A DNA stretch of 37,228 nt, taken from contig JBJEKJ010000056.1 in assembly GCA_051878575.1 (NCBI GenBank), positions 1-37,228 of the forward strand, read 5' to 3'. The notes under the pieces were generated by a model. That model searched no databases and had not been told where the DNA came from. It was given only the letters and a program-made list of their open reading frames with translations. Position 1 is the first letter of the stretch. Each line of letters opens with the position of its first letter. This DNA comes from CALZFJ01 sp051878575. Its GTDB lineage: Bacteria; Bacteroidota; Bacteroidia; Bacteroidales; Muribaculaceae. The position numbers were made by a program, and so were the translations under genes. Of this stretch, positions 1 to 7,317 are shown one piece after another.

Positions 1-2
1 AT

Positions 3-142
3 AAAAAAATAATCCCCGGCATCACTGCCAGGAATCGCTTACTTAATTAACCTTCTAATACCATTAACATAAACCTAAAAGAACTTTCAAAATTGTCTTC
101 GCGACACTTTTTCAGTTACCTTAAAATCATTTACCATGAAAA
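3..142 (-). ncRNA. candidate small RNA with own promoter and terminator
   Basis: Read on the minus strand, a TATCTTTG -7 element lies just upstream (149-156). About 140 nt further on there is a terminator-like hairpin: CCTGGCA (32-26), loop GTGA, TGCCGGG (21-15), followed by a run of T (12-3). No long frame lies between them. An ATG at 137-135 opens a 16-codon frame that stops at 87, almost at the expected transcript start, so a tiny leader peptide is possible. The arrangement of a Bacteroidota promoter, a short non-coding stretch and an intrinsic terminator is that of known Bacteroidales small RNAs such as the Bacteroidales-1 class. I cannot confirm membership by eye. It could instead be the leader of a gene lying beyond the window edge. 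Confidence 0.5.
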
Positions 143-148
143 CTGATG

Positions 149-175
149 CAAAGATACAGTCTTTGTGTTTTACAA
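149..175 (-). promoter_or_regulatory. promoter of the left-edge small RNA
   Basis: On the minus strand TATCTTTG (156-149) matches the TAnnTTTG -7 consensus of Bacteroidota. A TTG (175-173) lies 16 bases upstream, slightly closer than the usual 19-21. Confidence 0.5.
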
Positions 176-421
176 CATAATTTTTGGGCAAAAAAATGAT
201 GTGGATTAACGTTAATTACCACAAGTCGGTCTAAGGAGGCTCATCTGTTAATTAATTTAAGTGTTTGCGGCCATTTAATGTCGGGGGCACACATAACGAG
301 GCTCGTAAGAATATTGCGTAAAAATGATATGCCCCTGCTACGCCGATGTGTGGTAGGGGATGATAGTCGTGAATAAAAGCCTGTTTGCGTATTGTCGCTG
401 ATGATTTGGGCGTGTGATGCC
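176..421. other. intergenic stretch without a recognised gene
   Basis: I see no convincing gene here. The stretch holds a palindrome, TGTGG-ATTAAC-GTTAAT-TA-CCACA (200-223), which could be a protein-binding site, and a weak hairpin CCCCTGC/GTAGGGG around 332-359. It is the 3' side of the minus-strand maf gene. Confidence 0.4.
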
Positions 422-1021
422 TCAGAATAGCCTCAGCTCGGTGTAAAGCCGATGGAGAGGAAGTCCCATCACATTGTAGAAGCTGCCACGAATGCCACGA
501 ATGCCTGCGCATCCTATCCATTCCTGTATGCCGTAGGCTCCGGCTTTGTCGAGGGGCCTGAACGTATCCACGTAGAAGCCAATCTCGTCATCGGAAAGCT
601 CGGCAAAATCCACCTCAGTCACCGCTTTGAATGCCACGCGCCTGTCGGCGGAGGAAATCGTCACTCCGGTAACCACTTTGTGCGTAGCTCCCGATAGTCG
701 TCGCAGCATCTTCACTGCCTCATCCCTGTCGAGAGGCTTTCCGAGCACGTCGTTGCCGCAAATCACCACGGTGTCGGCTGTTATAATCAGTTGGTTGGAC
801 GTAATCAGGCTTCGGTAGGCATCGGCCTTGACGTTTGCCACCACAAGCGCCACATCCTCAACCGGCGTGTCGGCCGGATAGCTCTCGTCGATATCGGTGA
901 TGGCGCACGTAGCGAACTCAATGCCCAAGTCGGCGAGCAACTGCTTGCGTCGAGGCGAGTTGCTTGCGAGCAGCACCTCATATTTCGATAGATTTGAAAG
1001 CGGATTCATCGATACTTGCAT
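422..1021 (-). CDS. maf: Maf-family nucleoside triphosphate pyrophosphatase
   Basis: Maf proteins hydrolyse non-canonical or pyrimidine nucleoside triphosphates (dTTP/UTP type) to monophosphates and are thought to clean the nucleotide pool. The 199-residue product has the family signatures: the N-terminal ASNSPRRKQLL substrate loop, the TADTVV segment with its catalytic Asp, GKP, and the SGATHKVVTGV block. Length is normal. The start is uncertain: the fourth codon after the first ATG is followed by a second ATG (residue 5, at 1009), and homologues usually begin close to that second Met. It is the last gene of a minus-strand run, 27 bases after the KdsC-like phosphatase, and this pairing suggests co-transcription. 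The exact nucleotide specificity cannot be read from the sequence. Confidence 0.93.
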   Translation of the reverse strand: MQVSMNPLSNLSKYEVLLASNSPRRKQLLADLGIEFATCAITDIDESYPADTPVEDVALVVANVKADAYRSLITSNQLIITADTVVICGNDVLGKPLDRDEAVKMLRRLSGATHKVVTGVTISSADRRVAFKAVTEVDFAELSDDEIGFYVDTFRPLDKAGAYGIQEWIGCAGIRGIRGSFYNVMGLPLHRLYTELRLF

Positions 1022-1048
1022 ATTGTAGGACTGATGAATAAAATCTCG

Positions 1049-1573
1049 TTACCAGCCGAAGGCACGCTTGTCGGCAAGCCATTTGCCTTGCGCCTTCATT
1101 ATCTGCTCAATCACCTCGCGGCCGCATCCATAGCCGCCATCGACGGGCGAGATGTATTGTGCGGCCTCTTTCACTTCGGGAGCGGCATCGGCCGGAGCAA
1201 TGGCGAGTCCCACATGGCGCATTGCCTCCAAGTCGGGAATGTCGTCGCCCACAAAGGCCACCTCGTCGGGTGTGAGATTGTGGCGCTCCATCCATTCGAG
1301 CAGGCATGGCAGCTTCACCGATATTCCGGTGAACACATCCTCGATGCCGAGACCGCGGAATCGCACCACTACGGCCTCAGTGCGCGCGCCGCTGATTATT
1401 GCAATGTGGTAGCCCATTTTCACGGCAAGTTGCAGTGCATATCCGTCTTTTATGTTCACCATTCTCATAGGCTCTCCCGAAGTTGACATCGGGATGGTTG
1501 AGGGCGACAGCACGCCGTCGACGTCGAAAGCTATCGCTTTGATTTTCGTAAGGTCGTAGTTTATTGAGCTCAC
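1049..1573 (-). CDS. kdsC: HAD-superfamily phosphatase, KdsC-like (Kdo-8-phosphate phosphatase)
   Basis: The 174-residue protein is a capless HAD phosphatase of the KdsC/YrbI type, which removes phosphate from 3-deoxy-D-manno-octulosonate 8-phosphate in LPS inner-core synthesis. HAD motif I is FDVDGV with D17 and D19, motif II is IISGAR near residue 60, a conserved Lys is at 87, and motif IV is GDDIPDL (D110, D111, D114). The C-terminal GGYGCGREV segment matches the KdsC tail that closes over the active site of a neighbouring subunit. It lies between the DUF2520 oxidoreductase (25-base gap) and maf. A related HAD with another sugar-phosphate substrate cannot be excluded. Confidence 0.85.
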   Translation of the reverse strand: MSSINYDLTKIKAIAFDVDGVLSPSTIPMSTSGEPMRMVNIKDGYALQLAVKMGYHIAIISGARTEAVVVRFRGLGIEDVFTGISVKLPCLLEWMERHNLTPDEVAFVGDDIPDLEAMRHVGLAIAPADAAPEVKEAAQYISPVDGGYGCGREVIEQIMKAQGKWLADKRAFGW

Positions 1574-1598
1574 GTCGGTAAAATTAATATTGGGTTAG

Positions 1599-2363
1599 TT
1601 ATTTCTTGGAGTGCATTTTTATTATACTTTTCGACAAGGTGTCGTACACTTCGTGCTTATCGCCCGATAGCATCAACAGGTGTTTGCTCATCACGTCGTA
1701 GTCGCGTCGCATGGCAGGTCCCGTCTGTGAGTCGGCAGGGGAGAGCCTGTCGAGTTTGTCAACCGTGGTGCGAATCAGCGGCTTCATCACGTCGAAAGGC
1801 AGTCCGGCCTCAGCCAGAACATCATCGGCGAGCGCCCATAGGTGGTTGGCAAAATTGCAGGAGAACACAGCCGCTATGTGCAGGCGCCGGCGCGTATTGC
1901 TGTCGGCGGCATACACGTTGGCTGAAATCGACCGAGCGAGCTCCGAGATGGCCTCGGCGCTTCGGGCATCGTTTCCCTCGATGAAAAATGGCACATCGTG
2001 GAATGCTGTGGCAATCTGCTTGGAGAACGACTGCATAGGGTAGAATACCCCATAGTGACTGCGGGCCGACGCAAATACACTTGCCGGAACGCTGCCTGAT
2101 GTGTGCACCCACAGCGCCCCATTGTCGGGCACGGCGTCGACGATGCCCGCTACCGCATCATCCTTCACCGAGATGATATACACCTCGGCATCGGTGATTA
2201 TCTGGTGCAGGTCGGCAGTGGCTTTCGGGCATCCCACTCTGTGGGCAAGCACTCTGGCGTTGTCGATGGTGTGGCTGTAGATTTGCGCTATCTCATGCTT
2301 TGCGCTGAGGGCCGGCGCAAGATTTGTAGCCACGTTTCCGGCTCCTATCAATACTATGCGCAT
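1599..2363 (-). CDS. Rossmann-fold and DUF2520 domain protein (putative oxidoreductase)
   Basis: The 254-residue protein starts with an NAD(P)-binding motif, VLIGAGNVATNLA (residues 4-16), typical of the F420/ProC-like Rossmann fold. The C-terminal half is the all-helical DUF2520 domain, with the family's FYPMQSFS segment near residue 110 and a helix containing CNFANHLWALADD. The arrangement resembles pyrroline-5-carboxylate reductase or ketopantoate reductase-type enzymes, but the substrate is unknown. It starts 4 bases after the stop of the upstream nitroreductase and is followed by the KdsC-like gene. In Bacteroidota this gene is commonly found next to the HAD phosphatase and maf (from memory), so the cluster is probably one transcript. 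Confidence 0.85.
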   Translation of the reverse strand: MRIVLIGAGNVATNLAPALSAKHEIAQIYSHTIDNARVLAHRVGCPKATADLHQIITDAEVYIISVKDDAVAGIVDAVPDNGALWVHTSGSVPASVFASARSHYGVFYPMQSFSKQIATAFHDVPFFIEGNDARSAEAISELARSISANVYAADSNTRRRLHIAAVFSCNFANHLWALADDVLAEAGLPFDVMKPLIRTTVDKLDRLSPADSQTGPAMRRDYDVMSKHLLMLSGDKHEVYDTLSKSIIKMHSKK

Positions 2364-2367
2364 CGTC

Positions 2368-2916
2368 TTATTGCTCTATTTCCTGCGGAATCCATTTGCC
2401 GATGTGCACGCGCTCCCAAAGCATCTTCTCGGGGTTGAATGGCTTTCGCTCCTCGTCCTTGTGCCCGAGCGTGACAATGCATAGCACCGGCAGGTCGGCC
2501 GGCATGTCGAGCAGAGCCTTCACATAGTCCTCAGCAGGCTCGTCGTCGCCCGAGAAGCGTCCGCGAATCTGAATCCAGCAGCTGCCAAGTCCCAAAGCCT
2601 CAGCCTGAAGCTGGATGTAGGTGGCGGCTATCGTGGCATCCTCCACCCAAGTGTCGGTAATTGCGGGATCGGCGCTGACCACTATGGCGAGACTGCACTT
2701 GCCTATTGGCGCCGCGCCGAAATCCTTGCAGTGGCTCAGCAGCTCGAGTTTTTTCTTGTCTTCCACGGTGACGAAATGCCACGGGCGGCAGTTCTTCGAT
2801 GAAGGAGCCATCAGTGCTGCCTCAAGTATGAGTTGAACGTCCTCGGCGGCAATCTCCTCGTCGGTGTACTTGCGGATGCTGCGTCGACGCACTAACAAAT
2901 CGTGAAAATTTTCCAT
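2368..2916 (-). CDS. nitroreductase family FMN-dependent protein
   Basis: The 182-residue protein belongs to the nitroreductase (NfsB/FRase-like) flavoprotein family, which uses FMN and NAD(P)H to reduce nitro compounds, quinones or other acceptors. The FMN-binding RRSIRKYTDE block is at residues 11-20, followed by AALMAPSSKNCRPWHFV (about 33-49), and the C-terminal part carries ALGLGSCWIQIR and the VLCIVTLGH segment. Length fits the short single-domain members. It is first in the minus-strand operon, with a promoter at 2961-2968 and an 18-bp palindrome in the leader. The physiological substrate is not evident. Confidence 0.9.
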   Translation of the reverse strand: MENFHDLLVRRRSIRKYTDEEIAAEDVQLILEAALMAPSSKNCRPWHFVTVEDKKKLELLSHCKDFGAAPIGKCSLAIVVSADPAITDTWVEDATIAATYIQLQAEALGLGSCWIQIRGRFSGDDEPAEDYVKALLDMPADLPVLCIVTLGHKDEERKPFNPEKMLWERVHIGKWIPQEIEQ

Positions 2917-2938
2917 AATTAAAGAGTTTTTTGTTATG

Positions 2939-2956
2939 CGATGGCCGTGGCCATCG
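2939..2956. promoter_or_regulatory. 18-bp palindrome in the nitroreductase leader, candidate operator
   Basis: CGATGGCC-GT-GGCCATCG is an inverted repeat of 8-bp arms around a 2-base centre. It starts 4 bases downstream of the -7 box of the minus-strand promoter, so it would overlap the transcription start. That is the usual place for a repressor site. The regulator is unknown, and the palindrome could also act as an RNA hairpin. Confidence 0.4.
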
Positions 2957-2960
2957 GCTG

Positions 2961-2968
2961 CAAAAGTA
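2961..2968 (-). promoter_or_regulatory. -7 element for the nitroreductase-maf operon
   Basis: Minus-strand TACTTTTG matches TAnnTTTG exactly and lies 45 bases upstream of the nitroreductase start. I see no good -33 TTTG at the expected distance. Confidence 0.5.
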
Positions 2969-3020
2969 GTAAAAACTTGAATAGGAAAATAAGTTTTTTG
3001 TGTTTTTATGCTTAAAAAAG

Positions 3021-3077
3021 TGCCGAATCAATGCCGAATCAATGCTCTTTTGGCGCAAGTGGCCGATTTGTGCCAAA
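3021..3077. repeat. 11-bp tandem repeat followed by an inverted repeat
   Basis: TGCCGAATCAA occurs twice in direct succession (3021-3031, 3032-3042). Seven bases later TTTGGCGCAA (3049-3058) pairs with TTGTGCCAAA (3068-3077) over 10 bp with one G-T pair. The stretch lies between the divergent promoters of the nitroreductase operon and mdh. It may hold binding sites; no further gene is seen in 2969-3183. Confidence 0.4.
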
Positions 3078-3183
3078 TAACTGACGATGTAGATTTTGAG
3101 ACGGCTCGACCACCGATAAGTGAAAAAATAGAAAATTTGCTTTGTTTGTGTGTTCATTTGCTGTTAGTTTCAAAAAAAAACAT

Positions 3184-3191
3184 TACTTTTG
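3184..3191 (+). promoter_or_regulatory. -7 element for mdh
   Basis: TACTTTTG matches TAnnTTTG. A TTTG at 3157-3160 is 23 bases upstream, a little further than usual. The predicted leader to the mdh ATG is about 70 nt. Confidence 0.5.
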
Positions 3192-3269
3192 TGGTATCAA
3201 TTTTGAAACGAATGAAAATTGGTGAAATAAGGAAAATCAAAACAAACTTTTTTAAAATATTGAATAACT

Positions 3270-4271
3270 ATGGCATTCCTAACAGATGAAAAATTGGTTA
3301 TTGTAGGTGCCGGTGGCGCAATCGGCTCCACAATGGTGCAGACAGCTTTGACAATGAAGCTCACTCCTAATGTGTGTCTTTACGACGTTTATGCTCCCGG
3401 AATGGAGGGCGTTATGGAAGAGATGTTCCACTGCGGCTATGACGGTGTGAACCTCACGGCTACTACCGACGTGGCAGAGGCATTCAAGGATGCAAAATAC
3501 ATTATCTCATCGGGTGGTGCTCCCCGCAAGGCCGGCATGACTCGTGAGGATCTCCTCGCAGGAAACTGCAAGATTGCCGAGGAACTCGGTAAGAACATCA
3601 AGGCTTATTGCCCCGACGTGAAGCATGTGGTGGTGATTTTCAACCCGGCCGACCTGACGGGTCTTGTTACACTTCTCTACTCCGGCTTGAAGCCATCGCA
3701 GGTGACTACGCTTGCCGCTCTCGACTCTACACGCCTCCAGAGCGCTCTTGCCAAGAAATTTGGCGTGAAGCAGTATGAGGTTACCGGATGTGCCACTTAT
3801 GGCGGCCACGGTGAGCAGATGGCAGTATTCGGCAGTGCGGTGAAGGTGGCAGGCAAGCCGCTGACAGAGCTTATCGGTACTGATGCTTGCACCAACGAGG
3901 AGTGGGAGCAGCTCAAGGTCGACGTGACCAAGGGTGGAGCAAAGATTATCGAGCTCCGCGGACGCAGCTCATGGCAGAGTCCTGCCTACTGCTCGGTTGA
4001 GATGATTCGCGCCGTGATGGGCGGTGAGGCATTCCGTTGGCCGGCAGGAACATACGTGAACAATGAGAAGTATCACAACATTATGATGGCTATGGATACT
4101 ACCCTCGATACCAATGGCTGCACTTACAAGATGCCGGTGGGAACTCCCGAGGAGATGGCAAAACTCGACGCAAGCTACGAGCACCTTTGCAAGATGCGCG
4201 ACGAGTTGGTGACACTGAACATCGTGCCTGAAATATCGAAGTGGGGTGAAATCAATCCTAACTTGAAATAA
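3270..4271 (+). CDS. mdh: NAD-dependent malate dehydrogenase
   Basis: This 333-residue enzyme interconverts malate and oxaloacetate with NAD(H). In Bacteroidales it feeds the reductive branch from oxaloacetate via malate and fumarate to succinate. The NAD-binding loop GAGGAIGS is at residues 13-20. NPADLTGLV follows the central strand, the substrate-binding LDSTRLQ block is near residue 150, and the catalytic His is in YGGHGEQM (H180). The sequence is very close to the Bacteroides malate dehydrogenase type, which lies in the lactate/malate dehydrogenase superfamily. It is apparently monocistronic, with its own promoter and a candidate terminator at 4305-4341. Confidence 0.95.
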   Translation: MAFLTDEKLVIVGAGGAIGSTMVQTALTMKLTPNVCLYDVYAPGMEGVMEEMFHCGYDGVNLTATTDVAEAFKDAKYIISSGGAPRKAGMTREDLLAGNCKIAEELGKNIKAYCPDVKHVVVIFNPADLTGLVTLLYSGLKPSQVTTLAALDSTRLQSALAKKFGVKQYEVTGCATYGGHGEQMAVFGSAVKVAGKPLTELIGTDACTNEEWEQLKVDVTKGGAKIIELRGRSSWQSPAYCSVEMIRAVMGGEAFRWPAGTYVNNEKYHNIMMAMDTTLDTNGCTYKMPVGTPEEMAKLDASYEHLCKMRDELVTLNIVPEISKWGEINPNLK

Positions 4272-4304
4272 GATACAAATTTTTTCATACTTATTAATGA
4301 TTAG

Positions 4305-4341
4305 TGGCGCGACCTCCTTTGCCGGGAAGCCGCGCCAATTT
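4305..4341 (+). terminator. candidate intrinsic terminator after mdh
   Basis: TGGCGCG (4305-4311) pairs perfectly with CGCGCCA (4331-4337) across a 19-base loop, followed by ATTTTA. The loop is long and the T-run short, so termination may be partial. engB starts 15 bases later. Confidence 0.5.
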
Positions 4342-4356
4342 TAGCCTGACAGACTC

Positions 4357-4950
4357 ATGATAATAAAAAGCGCAAAATTTGAGATAAGCAACACCGACGT
4401 GGCGAAGTGCCCTGCCGGCAACCGCCATGAGTATGCGTTCATAGGCCGCTCCAATGTGGGCAAGTCGTCGCTCATCAATATGCTGACACGGCACGACGGG
4501 CTTGCCAAAACCTCGCAGACTCCCGGCAAGACGATGCTTATCAATCACTTCCTTATCAACGACGAGTGGTATATCGTCGATCTCCCGGGCTATGGCTATG
4601 CGAGCCGCGGCAAGGAGAGCCGTGAGCAGCTCAAGCGGATAATCGAGAGCTACATAATGTGCCGCATGCAGATGACCAATCTGTTTGTGCTCATCGACTC
4701 CCGGCACAAGCCTCAGAAAATCGACATGGAGTTCATGCAATGGCTCGGCGAGAACGGTGTGCCCTTCAGCATAGTGTTCACCAAGCTCGACAAGCTCGGC
4801 TTGAACGTGGGCAAGGCCAATGTGGGCCTGTACAAGCAGGCACTGCTTGAATATTGGGAGGAGCTACCGCCGATTTTCGTGTCGTCATCGGTCGACGGCC
4901 GTGGCCGCGATGAGATTCTCGACTACATCGAGCAGCTGAACAAACTTTGA
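4357..4950 (+). CDS. engB: ribosome biogenesis GTP-binding protein YihA/YsxC (EngB)
   Basis: EngB is an essential TRAFAC-class GTPase needed for late assembly of the large ribosomal subunit. The 197-residue protein shows all G motifs: G1 GRSNVGKSS (30-38), G2 TPGKT (55-59), G3 DLPGYG (75-80), G4 TKLDK (142-146) and a C-terminal SSS G5 segment near 173. Length matches the family. It follows mdh by 85 bases on the same strand, with a candidate terminator between them, so it may depend on read-through or a weak promoter I cannot see. Confidence 0.95.
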   Translation: MIIKSAKFEISNTDVAKCPAGNRHEYAFIGRSNVGKSSLINMLTRHDGLAKTSQTPGKTMLINHFLINDEWYIVDLPGYGYASRGKESREQLKRIIESYIMCRMQMTNLFVLIDSRHKPQKIDMEFMQWLGENGVPFSIVFTKLDKLGLNVGKANVGLYKQALLEYWEELPPIFVSSSVDGRGRDEILDYIEQLNKL

Positions 4951-5091
4951 TGCCCGATAGGGGCCTGACATGAGCCGTATATTGGCATCAATTGCACGCA
5001 CGGCGCATATACGAGGGGCTGATTTGCGCTGATTTTTCTTCCACATTTTTCTTTTCCCGTGAAATATTTTTGAAAAAAACAGGCAAAATGA

Positions 5092-5121
5092 CTTGCAATT
5101 GAAAAATTATTTGTATCTTTG
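5092..5121 (+). promoter_or_regulatory. promoter of tRNA-Arg
   Basis: CTTG (5092-5095), an 18-base spacer and TATCTTTG (5114-5121) match the Bacteroidota -33/-7 consensus. The tRNA 5' end is only 12 bases downstream. Confidence 0.7.
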
Positions 5122-5132
5122 CACTCGCAAAC

Positions 5133-5206
5133 GGCTCCTTAGCTCAACTGAATAGAGCATCTGACTACGGATCAGAAGGTTACAGGTTTGAATCCTGTAG
5201 GAGTCA
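5133..5206 (+). tRNA. tRNA-Arg (anticodon ACG)
   Basis: The cloverleaf folds by hand. Acceptor stem GGCTCCT (5133-5139) pairs with AGGAGTC (5199-5205) with one G-T pair, and the discriminator is A5206. D arm is GCTC/GAGC. Anticodon arm TCTGA/TCAGA carries the loop CTACGGA, giving anticodon ACG (5167-5169). T arm is ACAGG/CCTGT with loop TTTGAAT. CCA is not encoded. The A34 is presumably edited to inosine by TadA to read CGU, CGC and CGA. Confidence 0.95.
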
Positions 5207-5208
5207 CA

Positions 5209-5244
5209 AGAGGAGTCCAAAAGCACTTGGACTTCTCTTTTTTT
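5209..5244 (+). terminator. intrinsic terminator of tRNA-Arg
   Basis: AGAGGAGTCCAA (5209-5220) and TTGGACTTCTCT (5227-5238) form a 12-bp stem with one G-T pair and a 6-base loop, followed by an uninterrupted T-run. Confidence 0.85.
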
Positions 5245-5272
5245 CTACAAAATAGCAGAAAATGTGCCTGAA

Positions 5273-5305
5273 TTGTGCATAACTCTATAATTTTGGCTAC
5301 CTTTG
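5273..5305 (+). promoter_or_regulatory. promoter for nadE-tamB-DUF4421
   Basis: TTG (5273-5275) and TACCTTTG (5298-5305) are 22 bases apart; the -7 box is a full consensus match. It lies 78 bases upstream of the nadE ATG. Confidence 0.55.
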
Positions 5306-5382
5306 TGGGAAAGAAAGCAGTCTGCCTTCCATTTGCGTGAATGGATGAGCGTGGATGGTTTCATAAAGATATAACGTAAACT

Positions 5383-7317
5383 ATGGGATACGGATTGGTA
5401 AGAGTATCGGCAATAGTGCCGAAAGTGAACGTTGCCGATTGTGAGTATAATGCGTCGCAAATTATTGATGCGGCACTCGAAGCGTCGAGCAGGGGTGCGA
5501 AGGTGGTGGTGACTCCCGAGCTGGGCGTCACAGCCTACACTTGTGGCGACTTGTTTCTGCAAAGCCGCTTGCTCGATGCGGCCGCCGACTCGCTGCAACG
5601 CATTTGCGAGGCTACAGCCGCATGCGACATGCTGCTCTTTGTAGGTGCGCCGTTGCGCTGTGGCGGCGCCATATATAACTGTGCCGTGGCTATGTCGCAC
5701 GGCAAGTTGCTCGGTGCGGTGCCAAAGACCTATCTTCCCAATTACAAGGAATTTTATGAAAAGCGGTGGTTTGCCTCGGCGACATCGCTCACCGACGATT
5801 ATGCGGTGGTGGCAGGCACGAGAGTGCGCATCTCGCCCTATCAGCTGTTTGTCCACGGCGATTTGAAGGTGGCTGCCGAGATTTGCGAGGACTTGTGGAC
5901 ACCAATACCACCAAGCTCCTTTGCGTCGATAGCCGGAGCCAATGTGATCGTCAACATGTCGGCGTCGAATGAGCTGATAGGCAAGCACGACTATTTAGTG
6001 TCGCTTGTAAGGCAACAGTCGGCGCGCTGCCGTTTGGCCTACGTCTATGCCTCGTCGGGCTATGGCGAGTCGACTACCGACCTCGTATTCTCGGGCAATG
6101 CCATTGTGGCCGAGAACGGTCGCATTCTCGGTGAGGGCGAGCGGTTCAGCGCAGTAGGCACGTCGGTGCTCGCCGATATCGACATTGAGCAGATAATGGG
6201 AGAGCGCATGGCGACAAGCAGCTATGCCGACAGCCACATCCTCGCCATCGACTATGAGCATGTGGAAATCGGTCTCGGGTCGTTGGATTCCGACGACGGA
6301 CTTATGCTTCGCGAAGTGGCGAGGCATCCGTTCGTGCCCTCCGACGACAAGATTCTCAACGGTCGTTGCGAGGAGATAGTGAACATTCAGGTCGAGGGCC
6401 TTATGCGAAGGCTCGACTTCATCCGCTGCAAGTCGCTTGTAGTGGGCGTGTCGGGCGGGCTCGACAGCACTTTGGCGCTGCTTGTGGCAGTAAGGGCATA
6501 CGATAGGCTGAAACTCGACCGCAAGGGCATCTATGGTATCACTATGCCGGGTTTCGGCACCACCGGCCGCACCTACAATAATGCCATTGAGCTGATGCGG
6601 GCACTCGGTGTCACAATCAGGGAGATTCCCATACGCGATGCCGTGACGCAGCATTTCAAGGATATAGGTCACGACATCGACAATCACGACGTGACCTACG
6701 AGAACTCGCAGGCACGTGAGCGCACACAGATTCTCATGGACTTTGCCAACAAGTGCGGAGGCATAGTGCTCGGCACAGGCGACTTGTCGGAGCTCGCCTT
6801 AGGCTGGGCTACTTATAATGGCGACCATATCTCGATGTACGGAGTGAATGCCGGTATTCCGAAGACGCTCGTCAGATATCTTGTCCGTTGGTTTGCCGTC
6901 GACGGCTTTGCCGACGACGAGCGCGCCCGGTCAACATTGCTCGACATCGTCGATACTCCAATAAGTCCTGAGCTTATTCCTGCCGATGAGAATGGCAATA
7001 TCAAGCAAAAGACCGAGGATCTTGTGGGACCATACGAGCTTCACGACTTTTTCCTCTACTATATGCTCCGACATGGATTCGCACCCCGGAAGATTCTTCG
7101 TCTCGCAGAGCAGGCCTATTCGGGAATCTACGACAGGGCTTTCATCCGCAAATGGCTGCGAGAGTTCTATCGACGCTTCTTTCAGCAGCAGTTCAAGCGC
7201 TCTTGCCTTCCCGACGGACCCAAAGTGGGCAGCGTGAGCCTCTCGCCGCGCGGCGACTGGCGTATGCCGAGCGATGCCTCGGCTGCGTTGTGGCTTAAGG
7301 AGTGCGACCAATTGTAA
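5383..7317 (+). CDS. nadE: glutamine-dependent NAD+ synthetase
   Basis: NadE makes NAD+ from nicotinic acid adenine dinucleotide using ATP and ammonia drawn from glutamine. The 644-residue protein is the two-domain form. The N-terminal nitrilase-like glutaminase has the Glu-Lys-Cys triad at E46 (TPELGVT), K115 (VPKTYLPNYKEFYEKRWF) and C168 (AAEICEDLW). The C-terminal ATP-pyrophosphatase domain carries the P-loop SGGLDST (357-363), and the ALGWATYNGDHISMYG region follows further on. Length is normal for the family. The stop codon is followed directly, with no gap, by the ATG of the tamB-like gene, so the two are very probably co-transcribed. Confidence 0.96.
   Translation: MGYGLVRVSAIVPKVNVADCEYNASQIIDAALEASSRGAKVVVTPELGVTAYTCGDLFLQSRLLDAAADSLQRICEATAACDMLLFVGAPLRCGGAIYNCAVAMSHGKLLGAVPKTYLPNYKEFYEKRWFASATSLTDDYAVVAGTRVRISPYQLFVHGDLKVAAEICEDLWTPIPPSSFASIAGANVIVNMSASNELIGKHDYLVSLVRQQSARCRLAYVYASSGYGESTTDLVFSGNAIVAENGRILGEGERFSAVGTSVLADIDIEQIMGERMATSSYADSHILAIDYEHVEIGLGSLDSDDGLMLREVARHPFVPSDDKILNGRCEEIVNIQVEGLMRRLDFIRCKSLVVGVSGGLDSTLALLVAVRAYDRLKLDRKGIYGITMPGFGTTGRTYNNAIELMRALGVTIREIPIRDAVTQHFKDIGHDIDNHDVTYENSQARERTQILMDFANKCGGIVLGTGDLSELALGWATYNGDHISMYGVNAGIPKTLVRYLVRWFAVDGFADDERARSTLLDIVDTPISPELIPADENGNIKQKTEDLVGPYELHDFFLYYMLRHGFAPRKILRLAEQAYSGIYDRAFIRKWLREFYRRFFQQQFKRSCLPDGPKVGSVSLSPRGDWRMPSDASAALWLKECDQL

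Noticed and set aside
252..521. 89-codon minus-strand frame overlapping the 3' end of maf
   Set aside because: It overlaps maf in another frame, has odd composition and no promoter; treated as a shadow.
3008..3289. 93-codon plus-strand frame ahead of mdh
   Set aside because: It contains the mdh promoter and the tandem repeats, overlaps the mdh start and is low-complexity in its second half.
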